A DNA stretch of 64,000 bases from positions 4,599,501 to 4,663,500 of the forward strand of contig NZ_CP029639.1 in assembly GCF_003268635.1 (NCBI RefSeq), written 5' to 3'. The notes below the pieces were generated by a model. It saw nothing but the letters and a program-made list of their open reading frames with translations. It did not search any database and was not told the origin of the DNA. The translations under genes were made by a program, and so were the position numbers. Below, piece by piece: positions 27,632 to 37,378 of this stretch. Every line of letters starts with the position of its first letter. The stretch's first letter is position 1. This stretch comes from Paenibacillus sp. DCT19. Its GTDB lineage: Bacteria; Bacillota; Bacilli; Paenibacillales; Paenibacillaceae.

Positions 27632-28176
27632 CCTGTCACACCACCTTTCTGATACTCCTGTAGTAGATTTTGCAATTGTTGCCTAGCTCGGAATAAATAA
27701 GATTTCACCGTATTTAACGGAAGATCAAGACAATCCGCAATTTCGTTATACGATAAATCCTGTAAGTATCTTAGAACAATCACGGTTCGATGATGCTCTG
27801 GAAGCTTGTTGATCGCCTCCTGAATATCTTTTGCCACATACGTGGACATGACTTCAAATTCTACATTTTGATTATCTTGAAAAACCATCTCATGCTCGTC
27901 AATTGAAACAGAAGGCTTGGTTCTTCTAAATTTATCAATACAGATATTCGTTACAATGCGTTGAACCCAGGTTTTGAATTGTGCTTTTTCTTCATAAGAA
28001 TTAATCTTGGTGTAAATTCGGATCAACGCTTCCTGAGCAGCATCCAAAGCGTCTTGTTCATTATTTAAAATGTAAAATGCGGATCGATAAACATGCTGTT
28101 CAATGTTCCGCAATAGGGTAATTAGAGCGTCGCGATCGCCCGATTGAGCGGCTCTGATGAGTTCCGGCTCTACCAC
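27628..28176 (-). CDS. ECF-family RNA polymerase sigma factor
   Basis: A 182-residue extracytoplasmic-function sigma factor with sigma region 2 (NNEQDALDAAQEALIRIY, FKTWVQRIVTNICIDKFRR, about residues 38-85) and region 4 (LPEHHRTVIVLRYLQDLSY, DCLDLPLNTVKSYLFRAR, about residues 123-165). It resembles the SigW/SigV group. The start is GTG 28176, seven bases after GAGGGGG. It is co-transcribed with its anti-sigma factor and probably autoregulated. Confidence 0.93.
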   Translation of the reverse strand: MVEPELIRAAQSGDRDALITLLRNIEQHVYRSAFYILNNEQDALDAAQEALIRIYTKINSYEEKAQFKTWVQRIVTNICIDKFRRTKPSVSIDEHEMVFQDNQNVEFEVMSTYVAKDIQEAINKLPEHHRTVIVLRYLQDLSYNEIADCLDLPLNTVKSYLFRARQQLQNLLQEYQKGGVTG

Positions 28177-28206
28177 AAAGGATCCCCCTCTCCCTGCAAC
28201 CTTACA

Positions 28207-28233
28207 GACGTGACCATCAATAAAATTGTTGCA
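28207..28233 (-). promoter_or_regulatory. Candidate ECF-type autoregulated promoter
   Basis: On the minus strand TGCAAC (28233-28228), 17 bases, CGTC (28210-28207), close to the ECF pattern TGAAAC-N16-CGTA/C. It lies about 30 bases ahead of the sigma gene. Between here and 28472 the gap holds A/T-rich sequence with no gene I can support. Confidence 0.45.
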
Positions 28234-28472
28234 AAGTTAAGTATTTTTTTTATCGGCATCATAAAATAACGGCTTATGTATTAAGGGCCGCCCAAAATCT
28301 TCTCTTAGAATAACAGAAATTGCATAAAGCGTCACCACAGCAGTAAAAAGCGATTCCAGTACTTACACGATTCAATTGCTGAGCAATAGCATATATTATA
28401 GCAAACAGCCCTCAGAAGCAAAAAAATAAAAAAAAGTCGAATTTTGTACAAATTTAAGCTCTTTTTAATGCA

Positions 28473-28505
28473 ATTTTCATGAAAATAGTGTATTGTAAAT
28501 TTACA
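28473..28505. promoter_or_regulatory. Two adjacent palindromes upstream of the 28528 gene
   Basis: ATTTTCATGAAAAT (28473-28486) and TGTAAATTTACA (28494-28505) are two perfect palindromes immediately upstream of the ribosome site. They resemble operator half-site arrangements, but I cannot name a regulator. Confidence 0.4.
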
Positions 28506-28527
28506 TTCATAATACGAGGTGATGAGC

Positions 28528-28830
28528 ATGCCAGCTCTAGCGAAAATTCAGTTGTTAAAAGAACAAATGCCTAAGGAATATCAAAGCATTTCTCATTTTG
28601 TAGAACATGCACTGGAATCCATTGATACCCTGGTAGAGGAACATCGGAAATATACTGCTGCACAAGCGTTATACGGCGATAAAATTGTCGGATCGGAAGA
28701 ACGCTTGTACAGAGAAACTGTACTTGATGTTCGTGAGCAGCTTCTGCTTACGCTTGAGAAAACAGTAGAAGACCTTCTGCATAAAGGTGACAAACACTGG
28801 AATAAACATTTCAAAGATGGCGTTGAATAG
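28528..28830 (+). CDS. Hypothetical helical protein
   Basis: A 100-residue protein I do not recognise. It is predicted entirely alpha-helical and highly charged (HFVEHALESIDTLVEEHRK, VREQLLLTLEKTVEDLLHK), with no signal peptide, membrane segment or cysteine. The start is ATG 28528, eight bases after GAGG; nearby GTG 28519 and ATG 28522 are too close to the ribosome site. Monocistronic with a strong terminator. Plus strand, between the sigma-factor operon and the comE locus; context gives no function. Confidence 0.75.
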   Translation: MPALAKIQLLKEQMPKEYQSISHFVEHALESIDTLVEEHRKYTAAQALYGDKIVGSEERLYRETVLDVREQLLLTLEKTVEDLLHKGDKHWNKHFKDGVE

Positions 28831-28850
28831 TTTCAACTAGCAGTTAAAAA

Positions 28851-28904
28851 TAGCCCGTTTCCGTTCCCTCTCAGTTGGAGGGTACGGAAAGCGGGCTTTT
28901 TTTT
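28851..28904 (+). terminator. Strong terminator of the 28528 gene
   Basis: AGCCCGTTTCCGTTCCCTC pairs with GAGGGTACGGAAAGCGGGCT, followed by TTTTTTT. Confidence 0.92.
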
Positions 28905-28955
28905 GATGAAGTCCAGTAACTTGTAATTAAAAGAAATGAATAATTCGTGTAATGT

Positions 28956-29234
28956 TCAGTAAATCACAATCAGTTTGCCATTGGCAAACCCTAAGGCTCT
29001 TACACCTGCAGAGCTAGCATATACCCAAGCTTCGATCTTGCCTTTAGAACTTGTTTCATACGAAATGCTCGTTGGATCCCCCCACGCCAAGCGCGCCTGC
29101 GTCATGTTCATTCCTAGAGCTACTTCTCTAGCAATAATTTTATTCCATGTGGACTGCGACCAATTGTATTTCTTATAAGGATCAGAAGAGAAGAACCAAT
29201 GTCCTGCAATATCCGAAAATTCATCATTCCCCAC
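28956..29234 (-). CDS. Small protein overlapping the comEC end, BamE/OmlA-like C-terminal motif
   Basis: A 92-residue product with no certain family. The C-terminal half (GMNMTQARLAWGDPTS, then EAWVY and FANGKLIVIY) resembles the G-M-T-n-WGxP-n-WVY pattern of small BamE/SmpA-like domains; this is inference. The likely start is GTG 29234, which overlaps the comEC stop by 11 bases, but the GGAGG lies directly against it, so the true start may differ or the N-terminus may be damaged. It probably belongs to the comEC transcript. Confidence 0.6.
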   Translation of the reverse strand: MGNDEFSDIAGHWFFSSDPYKKYNWSQSTWNKIIAREVALGMNMTQARLAWGDPTSISYETSSKGKIEAWVYASSAGVRALGFANGKLIVIY

Positions 29235-32148
29235 CCTCCAATTTATATCGAATATCTATTTCCCCATCTTTGACCCTCATCTGGATCTCTCCCATCTGAT
29301 CTGTTCGATAGATCTCGGATCCCGTTTCCCCCAGACGTTCCATTACTCCCGGATTGGGATGACCATAGGTATTGTTGAGTCCAGCAGAGATTACAGCGGT
29401 TTTGGCATTCCAGTATTGAAGCCATGCTTCGGTTGACGACGTTTTGCTACCGTGATGCGCCACCTTCAGGACGTCAATGGAGATCGACTCCTCCTTCGCC
29501 GCCGTCTCTTCTGCATCACCAGTGACTTTCCGAGCCGTTTTGTTGCCCGAAATCATTTTCATTAGCTCCAGAGGAACATGCTTATCAACATTTCCACCTC
29601 TTACATTCTGTCTTTCAAACTGGGTAGCAAGCGATCCATCCTGAATCATGTAGAGTAAATTTTGCTCGGCTGCTGCATCCATATCTCCCGTGAACAAAAA
29701 TGAAGCGCCAGCCATATCCAGCAAAAAGACAACCGAATCATGATTTTGATGTTCAGATACAGGAATACCATCCTCATCCTCAAGATGCAACGTATCTAGA
29801 TCTGGATTAATAAAATGTAACGTAGTCTCCTCATCCGCGACGTAAGACAGTCCTTGCCGAATTGCATATAGCGGTATATTACGCTCAATAGCTGTATCTA
29901 TTAGTTTATCAAAATTACTCTTACCACTTGTTGTGCCATTAAACATAAAACGCTCCACTGGAATCTGTTCCAGTACAGCTTGTAATCCCCCAGCATGATC
30001 CTGATCGGCATGGGTCACGATAACGGCATCCAGCCGATGTATGCCTCGTTTTTTCAGCAAGGGTACAACCACCTTCGCTCCAACTTCATAGGGATCACGC
30101 CGAGTTTTCCACGATTGATCAGGCTTGCCGAAGCTAACCGTACCCCCGCCATCAACCAAAATATGCTTTCCCTCAGGCGTCGTAATTAACGTGCTATCCC
30201 CCTGACCAATATCGAGAAACTGCACTACACCCGTCCGCGAAGGCTGTGGAGTCTGATAGGCCCACCATAGCCCTGCAATCAAAGTAATCACAAGTAACCC
30301 GCATATCCAGCGTTGAGAAACAGGTCGTTGTCTCCCCGAGTCATCTCCCGCTCCTCTAGCCCGAAATGCACTTGTGTACTCTGGCCAGGCAATACTTGCA
30401 CTGAGTGTGGTCATCGAACCCTTGTGCTTTGCTTGCGCGCTATTATTCTGATTCGGTGGGTAAAGAGAGGACTTGAAGGCAAGTTTGCCATTCATCCTAG
30501 AGGTCGCCCATGCTGCATCTTCCCGTTTCAACGGTTTGGTCTCTTCATCAACATGATTGCTCCACTGTGATTCTTGACCATTCCCTTGAAACCATATACG
30601 TAATAGTGCATACAACACTCCGTAATAGACTCCAACCCACAGCCAGGTAGGCGTAGCCCAGATGAGTACAAAACCAGGCAAACTATTCAACCATTCAATG
30701 CCAGCAAAGGTTAGTTTATTTAGGAGGATGACCAGCCAAGCGAACGGTTTGGCCAGAGGTAGCCATATCATAGATAACAGCAATGCAACCGCTCCAAGGG
30801 GCAGTACTACAGCGCTTATGAGTGAGACAAAGAGGAAATTTGCTACAAACGATAATATTGAAAACTGATTGAAATACAATATGGTCACCGGAAATGAAAT
30901 GAGCTGCGCTGTAACAGTCACCGAGGCTGTCGCAGCCAGTGCTTTCGGCAATTTTCTAAACAGACGATTAATAAAAGGCATGTAGATCATTAAACCGGCG
31001 GTGACGAGAAAAGAAAGCTGGAAGCTGACGCTCAGCAAAAAATACGGATTCCACCACATCATTAACAATGCTGCCGCACTGATCATCTGCAATCCATCCC
31101 TTGCTAACCCTCGTCTAGCCATATACAAGCCAAGCATGGACATAATGCCTGCACGAATGACCGAGGGAGAACCGCCAGATAACATGACATAAGCAGGGAT
31201 AAGTAATAATACAATCGTGAGTGACGTTTCTCTAGTTAACCTCAGCCAAGACAACAAAAACAACAACGAAGCAACATAAACGGCAACATGTGTGCCAGAT
31301 ATCGCCAGGATATGGGTAAGTCCAAGCTGTGAGAAGTGACCATACGTATCCGGATCAATGTCCTTCGCCATACCTATGATCAGCCCCTTCATGTATCCAG
31401 CATGAGGTTCGGGAAATAAAACTTCTAAAGCGCTACCCAATTGGTGTCTGATCCTGTCATTCCAACGAAAAATATCAACACGGCCCCAGCCTTCAGGCTG
31501 CATGTTTTTAATGGAGTTGGCACCTTTGACCTTAAATAACCAATGTATCTCCTGTGTCCGCAAATAATTCCGATAATCAAAGCCACCATAATTCCGGGCT
31601 TCTCCCGGCCTTGTGAACGAGCCAGTCAATATTATGGAATCTCCCCGGCTCCACGCCATCGCTATGTCCTGCTCTTCTTCTTCGGCTAGTTTGACTTGTA
31701 CCATTAAACGCTCGCCCACATCATGTATGGGCTGCAGCTTCGTATCTACTCTTTCTTCAGTGCCAGATAACGGGTCTGCTTCCGGATATATTGTAGAAAG
31801 TAATAGCTCAAAATCCGCCCGATCTCCATCCACACGAACAGCTGACGCGATCGTACCTTCTAGCTTCGCTACATAACCGTCCAGCTCCCGATGACTCATT
31901 CCAGTGATCTCAGGCAAGATGCTGACATTACGCAGATCATTCCATTCCCAGTGGGCAAGACCACCTAGAAGCGATGCAACAAGTAGTATACGAGTCCAGC
32001 CGCGGATATCCATCCAACGAAAAAAGAGAGGCATACATGCAATCACTCCGATTAATCCCCACATAAGTGTCCATCCTGATAATGCACATCCCACTACACT
32101 CCCGCATAACCAACACACTGTAAAAAGCAATAGCGGCCTACCTTTCAT
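29224..32148 (-). CDS. comEC: DNA internalization competence protein ComEC/Rec2
   Basis: ComEC forms the membrane channel through which transforming single-stranded DNA enters. At 974 residues it is longer than the B. subtilis protein (776). Order: N-terminal membrane segments and the OB-like DUF4131 domain (residues 1-240), the Competence membrane domain (about 250-520, beginning GLIIGMAKDIDPDTYGHFSQ), an extra hydrophilic insert (about 540-640), then a metallo-beta-lactamase-like domain with FLDIGQGDSTL, THADQDHAGGL and VAHHGSKTSS, the metal-binding motifs linked to nuclease function. AAGGAGGGG precedes the ATG. A terminator separates it from comEB. Confidence 0.93.
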   Translation of the reverse strand: MKGRPLLLFTVCWLCGSVVGCALSGWTLMWGLIGVIACMPLFFRWMDIRGWTRILLVASLLGGLAHWEWNDLRNVSILPEITGMSHRELDGYVAKLEGTIASAVRVDGDRADFELLLSTIYPEADPLSGTEERVDTKLQPIHDVGERLMVQVKLAEEEEQDIAMAWSRGDSIILTGSFTRPGEARNYGGFDYRNYLRTQEIHWLFKVKGANSIKNMQPEGWGRVDIFRWNDRIRHQLGSALEVLFPEPHAGYMKGLIIGMAKDIDPDTYGHFSQLGLTHILAISGTHVAVYVASLLFLLSWLRLTRETSLTIVLLLIPAYVMLSGGSPSVIRAGIMSMLGLYMARRGLARDGLQMISAAALLMMWWNPYFLLSVSFQLSFLVTAGLMIYMPFINRLFRKLPKALAATASVTVTAQLISFPVTILYFNQFSILSFVANFLFVSLISAVVLPLGAVALLLSMIWLPLAKPFAWLVILLNKLTFAGIEWLNSLPGFVLIWATPTWLWVGVYYGVLYALLRIWFQGNGQESQWSNHVDEETKPLKREDAAWATSRMNGKLAFKSSLYPPNQNNSAQAKHKGSMTTLSASIAWPEYTSAFRARGAGDDSGRQRPVSQRWICGLLVITLIAGLWWAYQTPQPSRTGVVQFLDIGQGDSTLITTPEGKHILVDGGGTVSFGKPDQSWKTRRDPYEVGAKVVVPLLKKRGIHRLDAVIVTHADQDHAGGLQAVLEQIPVERFMFNGTTSGKSNFDKLIDTAIERNIPLYAIRQGLSYVADEETTLHFINPDLDTLHLEDEDGIPVSEHQNHDSVVFLLDMAGASFLFTGDMDAAAEQNLLYMIQDGSLATQFERQNVRGGNVDKHVPLELMKMISGNKTARKVTGDAEETAAKEESISIDVLKVAHHGSKTSSTEAWLQYWNAKTAVISAGLNNTYGHPNPGVMERLGETGSEIYRTDQMGEIQMRVKDGEIDIRYKLEGGE

Positions 32149-32194
32149 CCTAATCCCCTCCTTATCATTTTTTTACAGAAGCTTATTTATAATC

Positions 32195-32244
32195 AAAAAA
32201 AACGAAGAAAAACCCCCGGTAGCTGACGTAGCTAACCGGAGGTT
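32195..32244 (-). terminator. Terminator between comEB and comEC
   Basis: On the minus strand ACCTCCGGTTAGCT-n-AGCTACCGGGGGT followed by TTTTTCTTCGTTTTTTTT. It implies comEC has some independent transcription, unlike the simple comEABC operon of Bacillus. The rest of the 32149-32355 gap holds nothing else clear. Confidence 0.85.
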
Positions 32245-32355
32245 CTTCCCCAATTTAAAGCGTAATTAAGTTAAGTAATATCACATTACAATACACATAC
32301 CTGACAACAAAGACGACGCATACGTAGCCTCCATAGCCTTCCCGTGCCTAACCGT

Positions 32356-32877
32356 TTAGTCGCTAATTGTCATCATCGTCTCACGTGGTGGCTGATATTG
32401 CTCCAGCTTGCGGAATGTGATTCCTTTTTGCGCCATCATACGTGTTACTTTTCCCGTATCCTTAGGATATGGGCGATGGAAAACAATTTCCGTAATACCA
32501 CTGTTTGCAAGCATATTAGAGCAGGTCCAGCAAGGTTCATCCGTCACATAAACAGAAGAGCCCTCCCGGTCGATTCGATCCGTGAACAGAAGCAAATTTT
32601 GCTCCGCATGAATCGTGCGAATACACCGCTGCTTCTTGACCATTTCCTCTTTACCATCCGTGACAACCAGCTCATACTCTTCGGATATCATGCATCCTGC
32701 TTCTGAACAATCCGGCACTCCCATAGGTGCACCGTTGTATGCTGTTCCGAGCAATTTTTTCCCTTGCACAAGCACTGCACCTACATGCCGACGCGAACAG
32801 CGGGAGCGGGTAGAGACCATATAAGCAATATCCATGAAGTAAGTATCCCAGTCTTTGCGTACATCTGTTGTACTCAT
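32356..32877 (-). CDS. comEB: ComE operon protein 2, dCMP deaminase family
   Basis: A 173-residue zinc-dependent deoxycytidylate deaminase-family protein; comEB is dispensable for transformation in B. subtilis, and deaminase activity is inferred from the motifs. The catalytic zinc motif is TIHAEQN (His and Glu, about residue 90) with PCWTCSNML (two Cys, about 116), and an extra cysteine/histidine group near the N-terminus (CSRRHVGAV, CSEAGC) typical of dCMP deaminases. GAGAGG lies ahead of the ATG. Follows comEA by about 30 bases. Confidence 0.93.
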   Translation of the reverse strand: MSTTDVRKDWDTYFMDIAYMVSTRSRCSRRHVGAVLVQGKKLLGTAYNGAPMGVPDCSEAGCMISEEYELVVTDGKEEMVKKQRCIRTIHAEQNLLLFTDRIDREGSSVYVTDEPCWTCSNMLANSGITEIVFHRPYPKDTGKVTRMMAQKGITFRKLEQYQPPRETMMTISD

Positions 32878-32910
32878 ATTTGCATCCTCTCCCGATTGAA
32901 ATAATCTAAA

Positions 32911-33522
32911 TTACCGAATTTGCACATACGGAGCCATCTTCTCCAGCATTTTCATACCTATTCCTTTTACTTTGGTCAAATCACTGACTCTTGTAAACGA
33001 CCCATGTGCATTTCGATAATCTACGATGGCCTGCGCCTTCTTCTCTCCAATGCCTGGAAGCTCAGTAAGTTTAGAGACAGGTGCTGAATTGATATCAATT
33101 TTACCATTGTCGACAACCTCTTGCTCGGGCGGGCTTGAAACTTGCTGCTCGGGCTTCACTTCTGCTTCGGTTGTAATATTCGTGATAGCTACAGACGTAG
33201 CGGATTCCGTACTAGCAACGTCTGGAATTTTCCCATCTGATGTCTTCTCCTGAACCGTAGAGGAAGCCTCACTGCTTCCAGCAGGATTCACCCCCGCAGC
33301 GACCGGTGTTGCTTGTTCTACTACAGCATTCGTTGACAACTCACTATTTTGACCCAAAACAGCCGACTCTACAATAGCAGCTTCCTGCTTGAGCGTCGGC
33401 GTTTGGGTGGCGAGCTGCATCGGTTCCCAGCCAGAAGGCGGCTGTTCACTTTTGCCCGACCATAATATAAGTATCGTTCCAATTACCGCAGCACCAATCG
33501 TCCATCCTTGTTTCCATCTCAT
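32911..33522 (-). CDS. comEA: Competence DNA receptor ComEA
   Basis: ComEA binds double-stranded DNA at the cell surface for uptake. The 203-residue protein has an N-terminal membrane anchor (IGAAVIGTILILW, about residues 8-20), a Thr/Ser/Glu/Val-rich low-complexity spacer, and a C-terminal helix-hairpin-helix pair (DINSAPVSKLTELPGIGEKK, then LTKVKGIGMKMLEKM). The start is ATG 33522 with GAGAGGTG upstream. First gene of the comE group, divergent from comER. Confidence 0.93.
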   Translation of the reverse strand: MRWKQGWTIGAAVIGTILILWSGKSEQPPSGWEPMQLATQTPTLKQEAAIVESAVLGQNSELSTNAVVEQATPVAAGVNPAGSSEASSTVQEKTSDGKIPDVASTESATSVAITNITTEAEVKPEQQVSSPPEQEVVDNGKIDINSAPVSKLTELPGIGEKKAQAIVDYRNAHGSFTRVSDLTKVKGIGMKMLEKMAPYVQIR

Positions 33523-33710
33523 TCGTCTACACCTCTCCCTGTTATCAAAATAGATCAATTTTGAACACGGGCGGTGCTTCCGAACCGTCTATAAATGAAC
33601 TACACACTCCACATTCCTTTTTTTCATGTCATGTCAAACAAGTCATGCTGCATAGACTAGAAGGAACGAACTACGCCAGTACCGTAAAGCATGAAAGGAG
33701 GCCTGAAACA

Positions 33711-34556
33711 ATGAAGGTTGGATTTATCGGAACCGGCAGCATGGGAAGCCTGCTGATCTATGCCCTGATCCAATCCGGAGCATTGGAGCCGCGGCAGATC
33801 GCCGCAAGCAATCGAACCCCTTCCAAAGTGCGTCAGTTATCCCTCCGTTATCCCGGTCTGCATGAATCACAGAGTAATCGGGAAACCGTTATCCGAAGCA
33901 ACATCATCTTTCTCTGTGTGAAGCCGCTGGAATTCAAACATGTTATTGACGAGATCCTGCCTGTCGTGAATCCCAATCATATGATTGTCTCGATCACTAG
34001 TCCCGTGCAGCTGCGTCATCTGGAATCTTCACTTCCTTGCAAAGTCTCCAAAGTTATCCCCAGCGTCACACATCAGGTCGGCAGCGGAGCGTCATTATGT
34101 ATACACGGTGAACGAATGACAACTGAAGATCGCACTGTATTGGAAGGCTTGCTGAGTCATTTCAGCAAACCTTACCAAGTGGATGAAGCGTGTACCCGCA
34201 TAACATCCGACTTTTCCAGTTGCGGACCTGCATTCATATCGTTCTTTTTGGAACAATGGATTGAGAGTGCCGTCAAGCTTACAGGGATTAAACGAGCAGA
34301 TGCCTGTGCTCTTGCAGGTGAGATGCTCCTCGGAACAGGTAAACTGCTCACTGAAGGAGGCTATACGCCTCAAGAACTTCAAGCACGTGTTGCTGTTCCC
34401 GGTGGCATTACTGCCCAGGCTTTGGCACTACTCAAGATTAGTCTGGATGGTGTATTTGATAGTCTCATTCACACCACCCACGACAAATATGATGAAGATC
34501 TGGTAAAGCTTAATGAACTATTTCAAACCAGTGAGATTAACCGGCAACAATATTAA
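33711..34556 (+). CDS. comER: Late competence protein ComER, pyrroline-5-carboxylate reductase-like
   Basis: A 281-residue member of the ProC family in the position and orientation of comER (divergent from comEA). The N-terminal Rossmann motif is [14 protein letters not shown] (residues 3-16), and the ProC C-terminal dimerisation domain is visible ([37 protein letters not shown]). The start is ATG 33711 behind AAAGGAGG. Its physiological role is not settled. The 3' end overlaps the convergent leuS end by 20 bases. Confidence 0.92.
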   Translation: MKVGFIGTGSMGSLLIYALIQSGALEPRQIAASNRTPSKVRQLSLRYPGLHESQSNRETVIRSNIIFLCVKPLEFKHVIDEILPVVNPNHMIVSITSPVQLRHLESSLPCKVSKVIPSVTHQVGSGASLCIHGERMTTEDRTVLEGLLSHFSKPYQVDEACTRITSDFSSCGPAFISFFLEQWIESAVKLTGIKRADACALAGEMLLGTGKLLTEGGYTPQELQARVAVPGGITAQALALLKISLDGVFDSLIHTTHDKYDEDLVKLNELFQTSEINRQQY

Positions 34557-36981
34557 CCAGTTTGCCTGGAACGGCAATGACCTTACGAATGGTCTTGCCT
34601 TCCAGAGCCTGCTTCACAGGTGCAAGCTCCATTGTGAAGTCTTGCATGCCTTGTGCATCCAGATCCTTCGCAACAGTTGCCCGTGTTACAATTTTGCCAT
34701 TCACTTGAACGACAATCTCCACTTCAGCGTCTACCGTCATAGCTTCGTCGTATTCAGGCCAAGCTACATAAGTAATTCCACCTTCATGACCTAAGCGACT
34801 CCACAGCTCTTCGGCCATATGCGGTGCCAATGGTGAGAGCAATTGTACGAAGTTCTCCATTGATTCACGCGGCAGTGTATCTGCTTTGTAAGCGTCGTTG
34901 ATGAAGATCATCAGCTGACTGATCGCTGTGTTGAAGCGCAGATGCTCCAGATCATCAGTTACTTTCTTAATCGTTTTGTGAGCAGTACGCTTGAATTCCT
35001 CTGTGCCGCCATCTGCTGTGATTTTATCATTAATCGCGCCTGTATCCTCGTTGATGAAGAGACGCCATACGCGTGACAAGAAGCGGTACATACCTTCAAC
35101 CCCGTTAGCATTCCACGGTTTTGTTGCTTCCAGTGGTCCCATGAACATCTCATACAAACGCAGAGTATCTGCACCGAATTCATTTACAATTTCATCTGGG
35201 TTAATAACATTACCACGAGATTTACTCATTTTCTCATTATTGGTTCCCAGAATCATACCTTGGTTCACGAGTTTATGGAATGGCTCTTTGGTCTGAACTA
35301 CGCCCAGATCGTACAATACTTTATGCCAGAAACGTGCATACAGCAAGTGAAGCACAGCGTGCTCTGCTCCCCCGATATACAGATCGACAGGCAGCCATTG
35401 TTGTTGTTTCTCCTGAGAGATCAGTTCCTTGTCGTTATGTGGATCGATAAAGCGCAGGTAATACCAGCAGCTTCCCGCCCATTGTGGCATCGTGTTTGTC
35501 TCACGGCGTGCTTTCATTCCCGTTTCAGGATCAACCGTATTCACCCACTCGGTTACATTCGCCAGTGGTGATTCCCCTGTACCCGAAGGCTTGATCTGAT
35601 CGATATCTGGCAGCAACAATGGAAGCTGATCCTCTGGTACGGTCTTCATCGTTCCATCTTCCAGGTGCAGAATTGGAATCGGCTCTCCCCAGTAGCGTTG
35701 GCGGCTGAACAACCAGTCACGCAGACGATATGTCGTTTTGCCTTCACCTTTACCGTTGTCTTCCAGCCAAGTAATCATCTTCGCAATCGCTTCTTCGTTG
35801 TTCAGACCATTCAAGAAATCAGAGTTAACGTGTGGTCCGTCTCCGGAATACGCTTCTTTGGTCACATCGCCACCAGCAACAACCTCAATGATGTCCAGTC
35901 CGAATTGCTTCGCAAATTCCCAGTCACGTGCATCATGCCCAGGAACCGCCATAATTGCACCTGTACCATAACCAGCCAGAACATAATCAGCGATCCAGAT
36001 AGGCACCTTCGCTCCATTTACTGGATTGATGGCATAAGCCCCTGTAAATACACCTGTTTTGTCTTTGGCCAAATCGGTACGTTCCAGGTCACTCTTACGT
36101 CCAGCTTGCTCCTGATAAGCTTTGATCGCTTCACGTTGCTCTGCAGTCACAATGGCTTCTACCAGCTCATGTTCCGGTGCCAGTACAGCATAACTAGCTC
36201 CAAACAAAGTATCCGCACGAGTCGTGAATACCTTGATTACTTCCTCACGTCCCTCGATGGCAAACACCACTTCTGCCCCTGTAGATTTACCAATCCAGTT
36301 ACGTTGCATATCCTTAATGCTCTCGGACCAATCCAGCTCTTCCAGATCCTCCAAGAGGCGCTCAGCATATTCAGTAATTTTCAATACCCATTGACGCATC
36401 GGTTTACGGACAACTGGGTGATTACCGCGCTCACTTTTACCGTCAATGACCTCTTCATTAGCCAATACTGTACCCAATGCTTCGCACCAGTTTACAGGCA
36501 CTTCGTCAACGTAAGCGAGGCCTTTGTTGTACAACTGGATGAAGATCCATTGCGTCCATTTGTAATAATCCGGATCCGTTGTGCTGATCTCCCGATCCCA
36601 GTCATAGGAGAACCCAAGGGATTTAATTTGACGACGGAAGTTGTCAATGTTACGGAATGTGATCTCACGTGGGTGTTCACCCGTATCAAGTGCATGCTGC
36701 TCAGCAGGCAAACCAAAAGCATCCCAGCCCATCGGATGCAAAACATTGTATCCGCGCATACGTTTGTAACGAGAAACGATATCCGTTGCAGTGTATCCTT
36801 CCGGGTGACCTACGTGCAGTCCCGCGCCAGATGGATATGGGAACATATCCAATGCATAGAACTTCGGTTTAGCCGGGTCCTCGCCTGTTTTGAACGTTTT
36901 ATTCTCATCCCAAAATTGCTGCCAACTTTTCTCCATCACTTGTGGCTGATAGCCGTGCTTCGGCTGGTGATTCTCACTCAT
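34537..36981 (-). CDS. leuS: Leucyl-tRNA synthetase
   Basis: Class I aminoacyl-tRNA synthetase charging tRNA-Leu. The 814-residue protein carries the HIGH-type motif in [17 protein letters not shown] (about residues 48-64), the CP1 editing domain ([19 protein letters not shown]), the KMSKS motif (about residue 585) and the C-terminal anticodon-binding and ribose-fold regions. GAGGAGG precedes the ATG. Expression is controlled by the upstream leucine T-box. Confidence 0.98.
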   Translation of the reverse strand: MSENHQPKHGYQPQVMEKSWQQFWDENKTFKTGEDPAKPKFYALDMFPYPSGAGLHVGHPEGYTATDIVSRYKRMRGYNVLHPMGWDAFGLPAEQHALDTGEHPREITFRNIDNFRRQIKSLGFSYDWDREISTTDPDYYKWTQWIFIQLYNKGLAYVDEVPVNWCEALGTVLANEEVIDGKSERGNHPVVRKPMRQWVLKITEYAERLLEDLEELDWSESIKDMQRNWIGKSTGAEVVFAIEGREEVIKVFTTRADTLFGASYAVLAPEHELVEAIVTAEQREAIKAYQEQAGRKSDLERTDLAKDKTGVFTGAYAINPVNGAKVPIWIADYVLAGYGTGAIMAVPGHDARDWEFAKQFGLDIIEVVAGGDVTKEAYSGDGPHVNSDFLNGLNNEEAIAKMITWLEDNGKGEGKTTYRLRDWLFSRQRYWGEPIPILHLEDGTMKTVPEDQLPLLLPDIDQIKPSGTGESPLANVTEWVNTVDPETGMKARRETNTMPQWAGSCWYYLRFIDPHNDKELISQEKQQQWLPVDLYIGGAEHAVLHLLYARFWHKVLYDLGVVQTKEPFHKLVNQGMILGTNNEKMSKSRGNVINPDEIVNEFGADTLRLYEMFMGPLEATKPWNANGVEGMYRFLSRVWRLFINEDTGAINDKITADGGTEEFKRTAHKTIKKVTDDLEHLRFNTAISQLMIFINDAYKADTLPRESMENFVQLLSPLAPHMAEELWSRLGHEGGITYVAWPEYDEAMTVDAEVEIVVQVNGKIVTRATVAKDLDAQGMQDFTMELAPVKQALEGKTIRKVIAVPGKLVNIVAG

Positions 36982-37019
36982 CTATTGTTCCTCCTCTGGT
37001 TGATTCACATAAATTACAA

Positions 37020-37318
37020 CAAAAAAACCTCAGCATCCCATAGCGTTTGCAGCGCTAGGGACGAGAGGTTGAATTCCCGTGGTACCACCCTAGTTAGCGG
37101 ACGAACGTGCTTCGTCATCCACTCCCTTTGAACCTGTAACGGCGGTTAACCGATGCGGATTTCCATTCCTGCAACCACCGAATAGACATCGGTTAAGTAT
37201 CGGATGGTGTAATCACCGCATTTCTCCAAGGCGAGTTCATGAAATACTGTCAATCGGCTTGCACCAACCGCCGACTCTCTGTCATGTACAGAATTCACTA
37301 CTGATCCTTATCATCGAA
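37020..37318 (-). promoter_or_regulatory. T-box leader riboswitch of leuS, Leu (CUC) specifier
   Basis: On the minus strand the T-box sequence AGGGTGGTACCACGGGAATT (37091-37072) sits between the antiterminator region and a long terminator stem (CCTCTCGTCCCTAGCGC / GCGTATGGGATGCTGAGG-like, 37020-37070, then TTTTTTT). In Stem I the specifier loop reads GAA-CTC-GCC, with CTC at 37235-37233, a leucine codon. Uncharged tRNA-Leu would pair and allow leuS readthrough. Confidence 0.95.
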
Positions 37319-37340
37319 ATATGTATACAATATCGGAAAC

Positions 37341-37369
37341 ATTATATAAAAAAGTACCGCCAAAGTCAA
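37341..37369 (-). promoter_or_regulatory. Sigma-A promoter of the leuS T-box transcript
   Basis: On the minus strand TTGACT (37369-37364), a 17-base spacer, TATAAT (37346-37341). The element lies just past the 3' end of the phosphotransferase gene, partly in front of its stop. Confidence 0.85.
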
Positions 37370-37378
37370 TGACAGACC

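Noticed and set aside
35665..37131. 488-codon plus-strand frame opposite leuS
   Set aside because: Shadow of leuS that even runs into the T-box; no ribosome site, Phe/Ser/Thr-rich composition.
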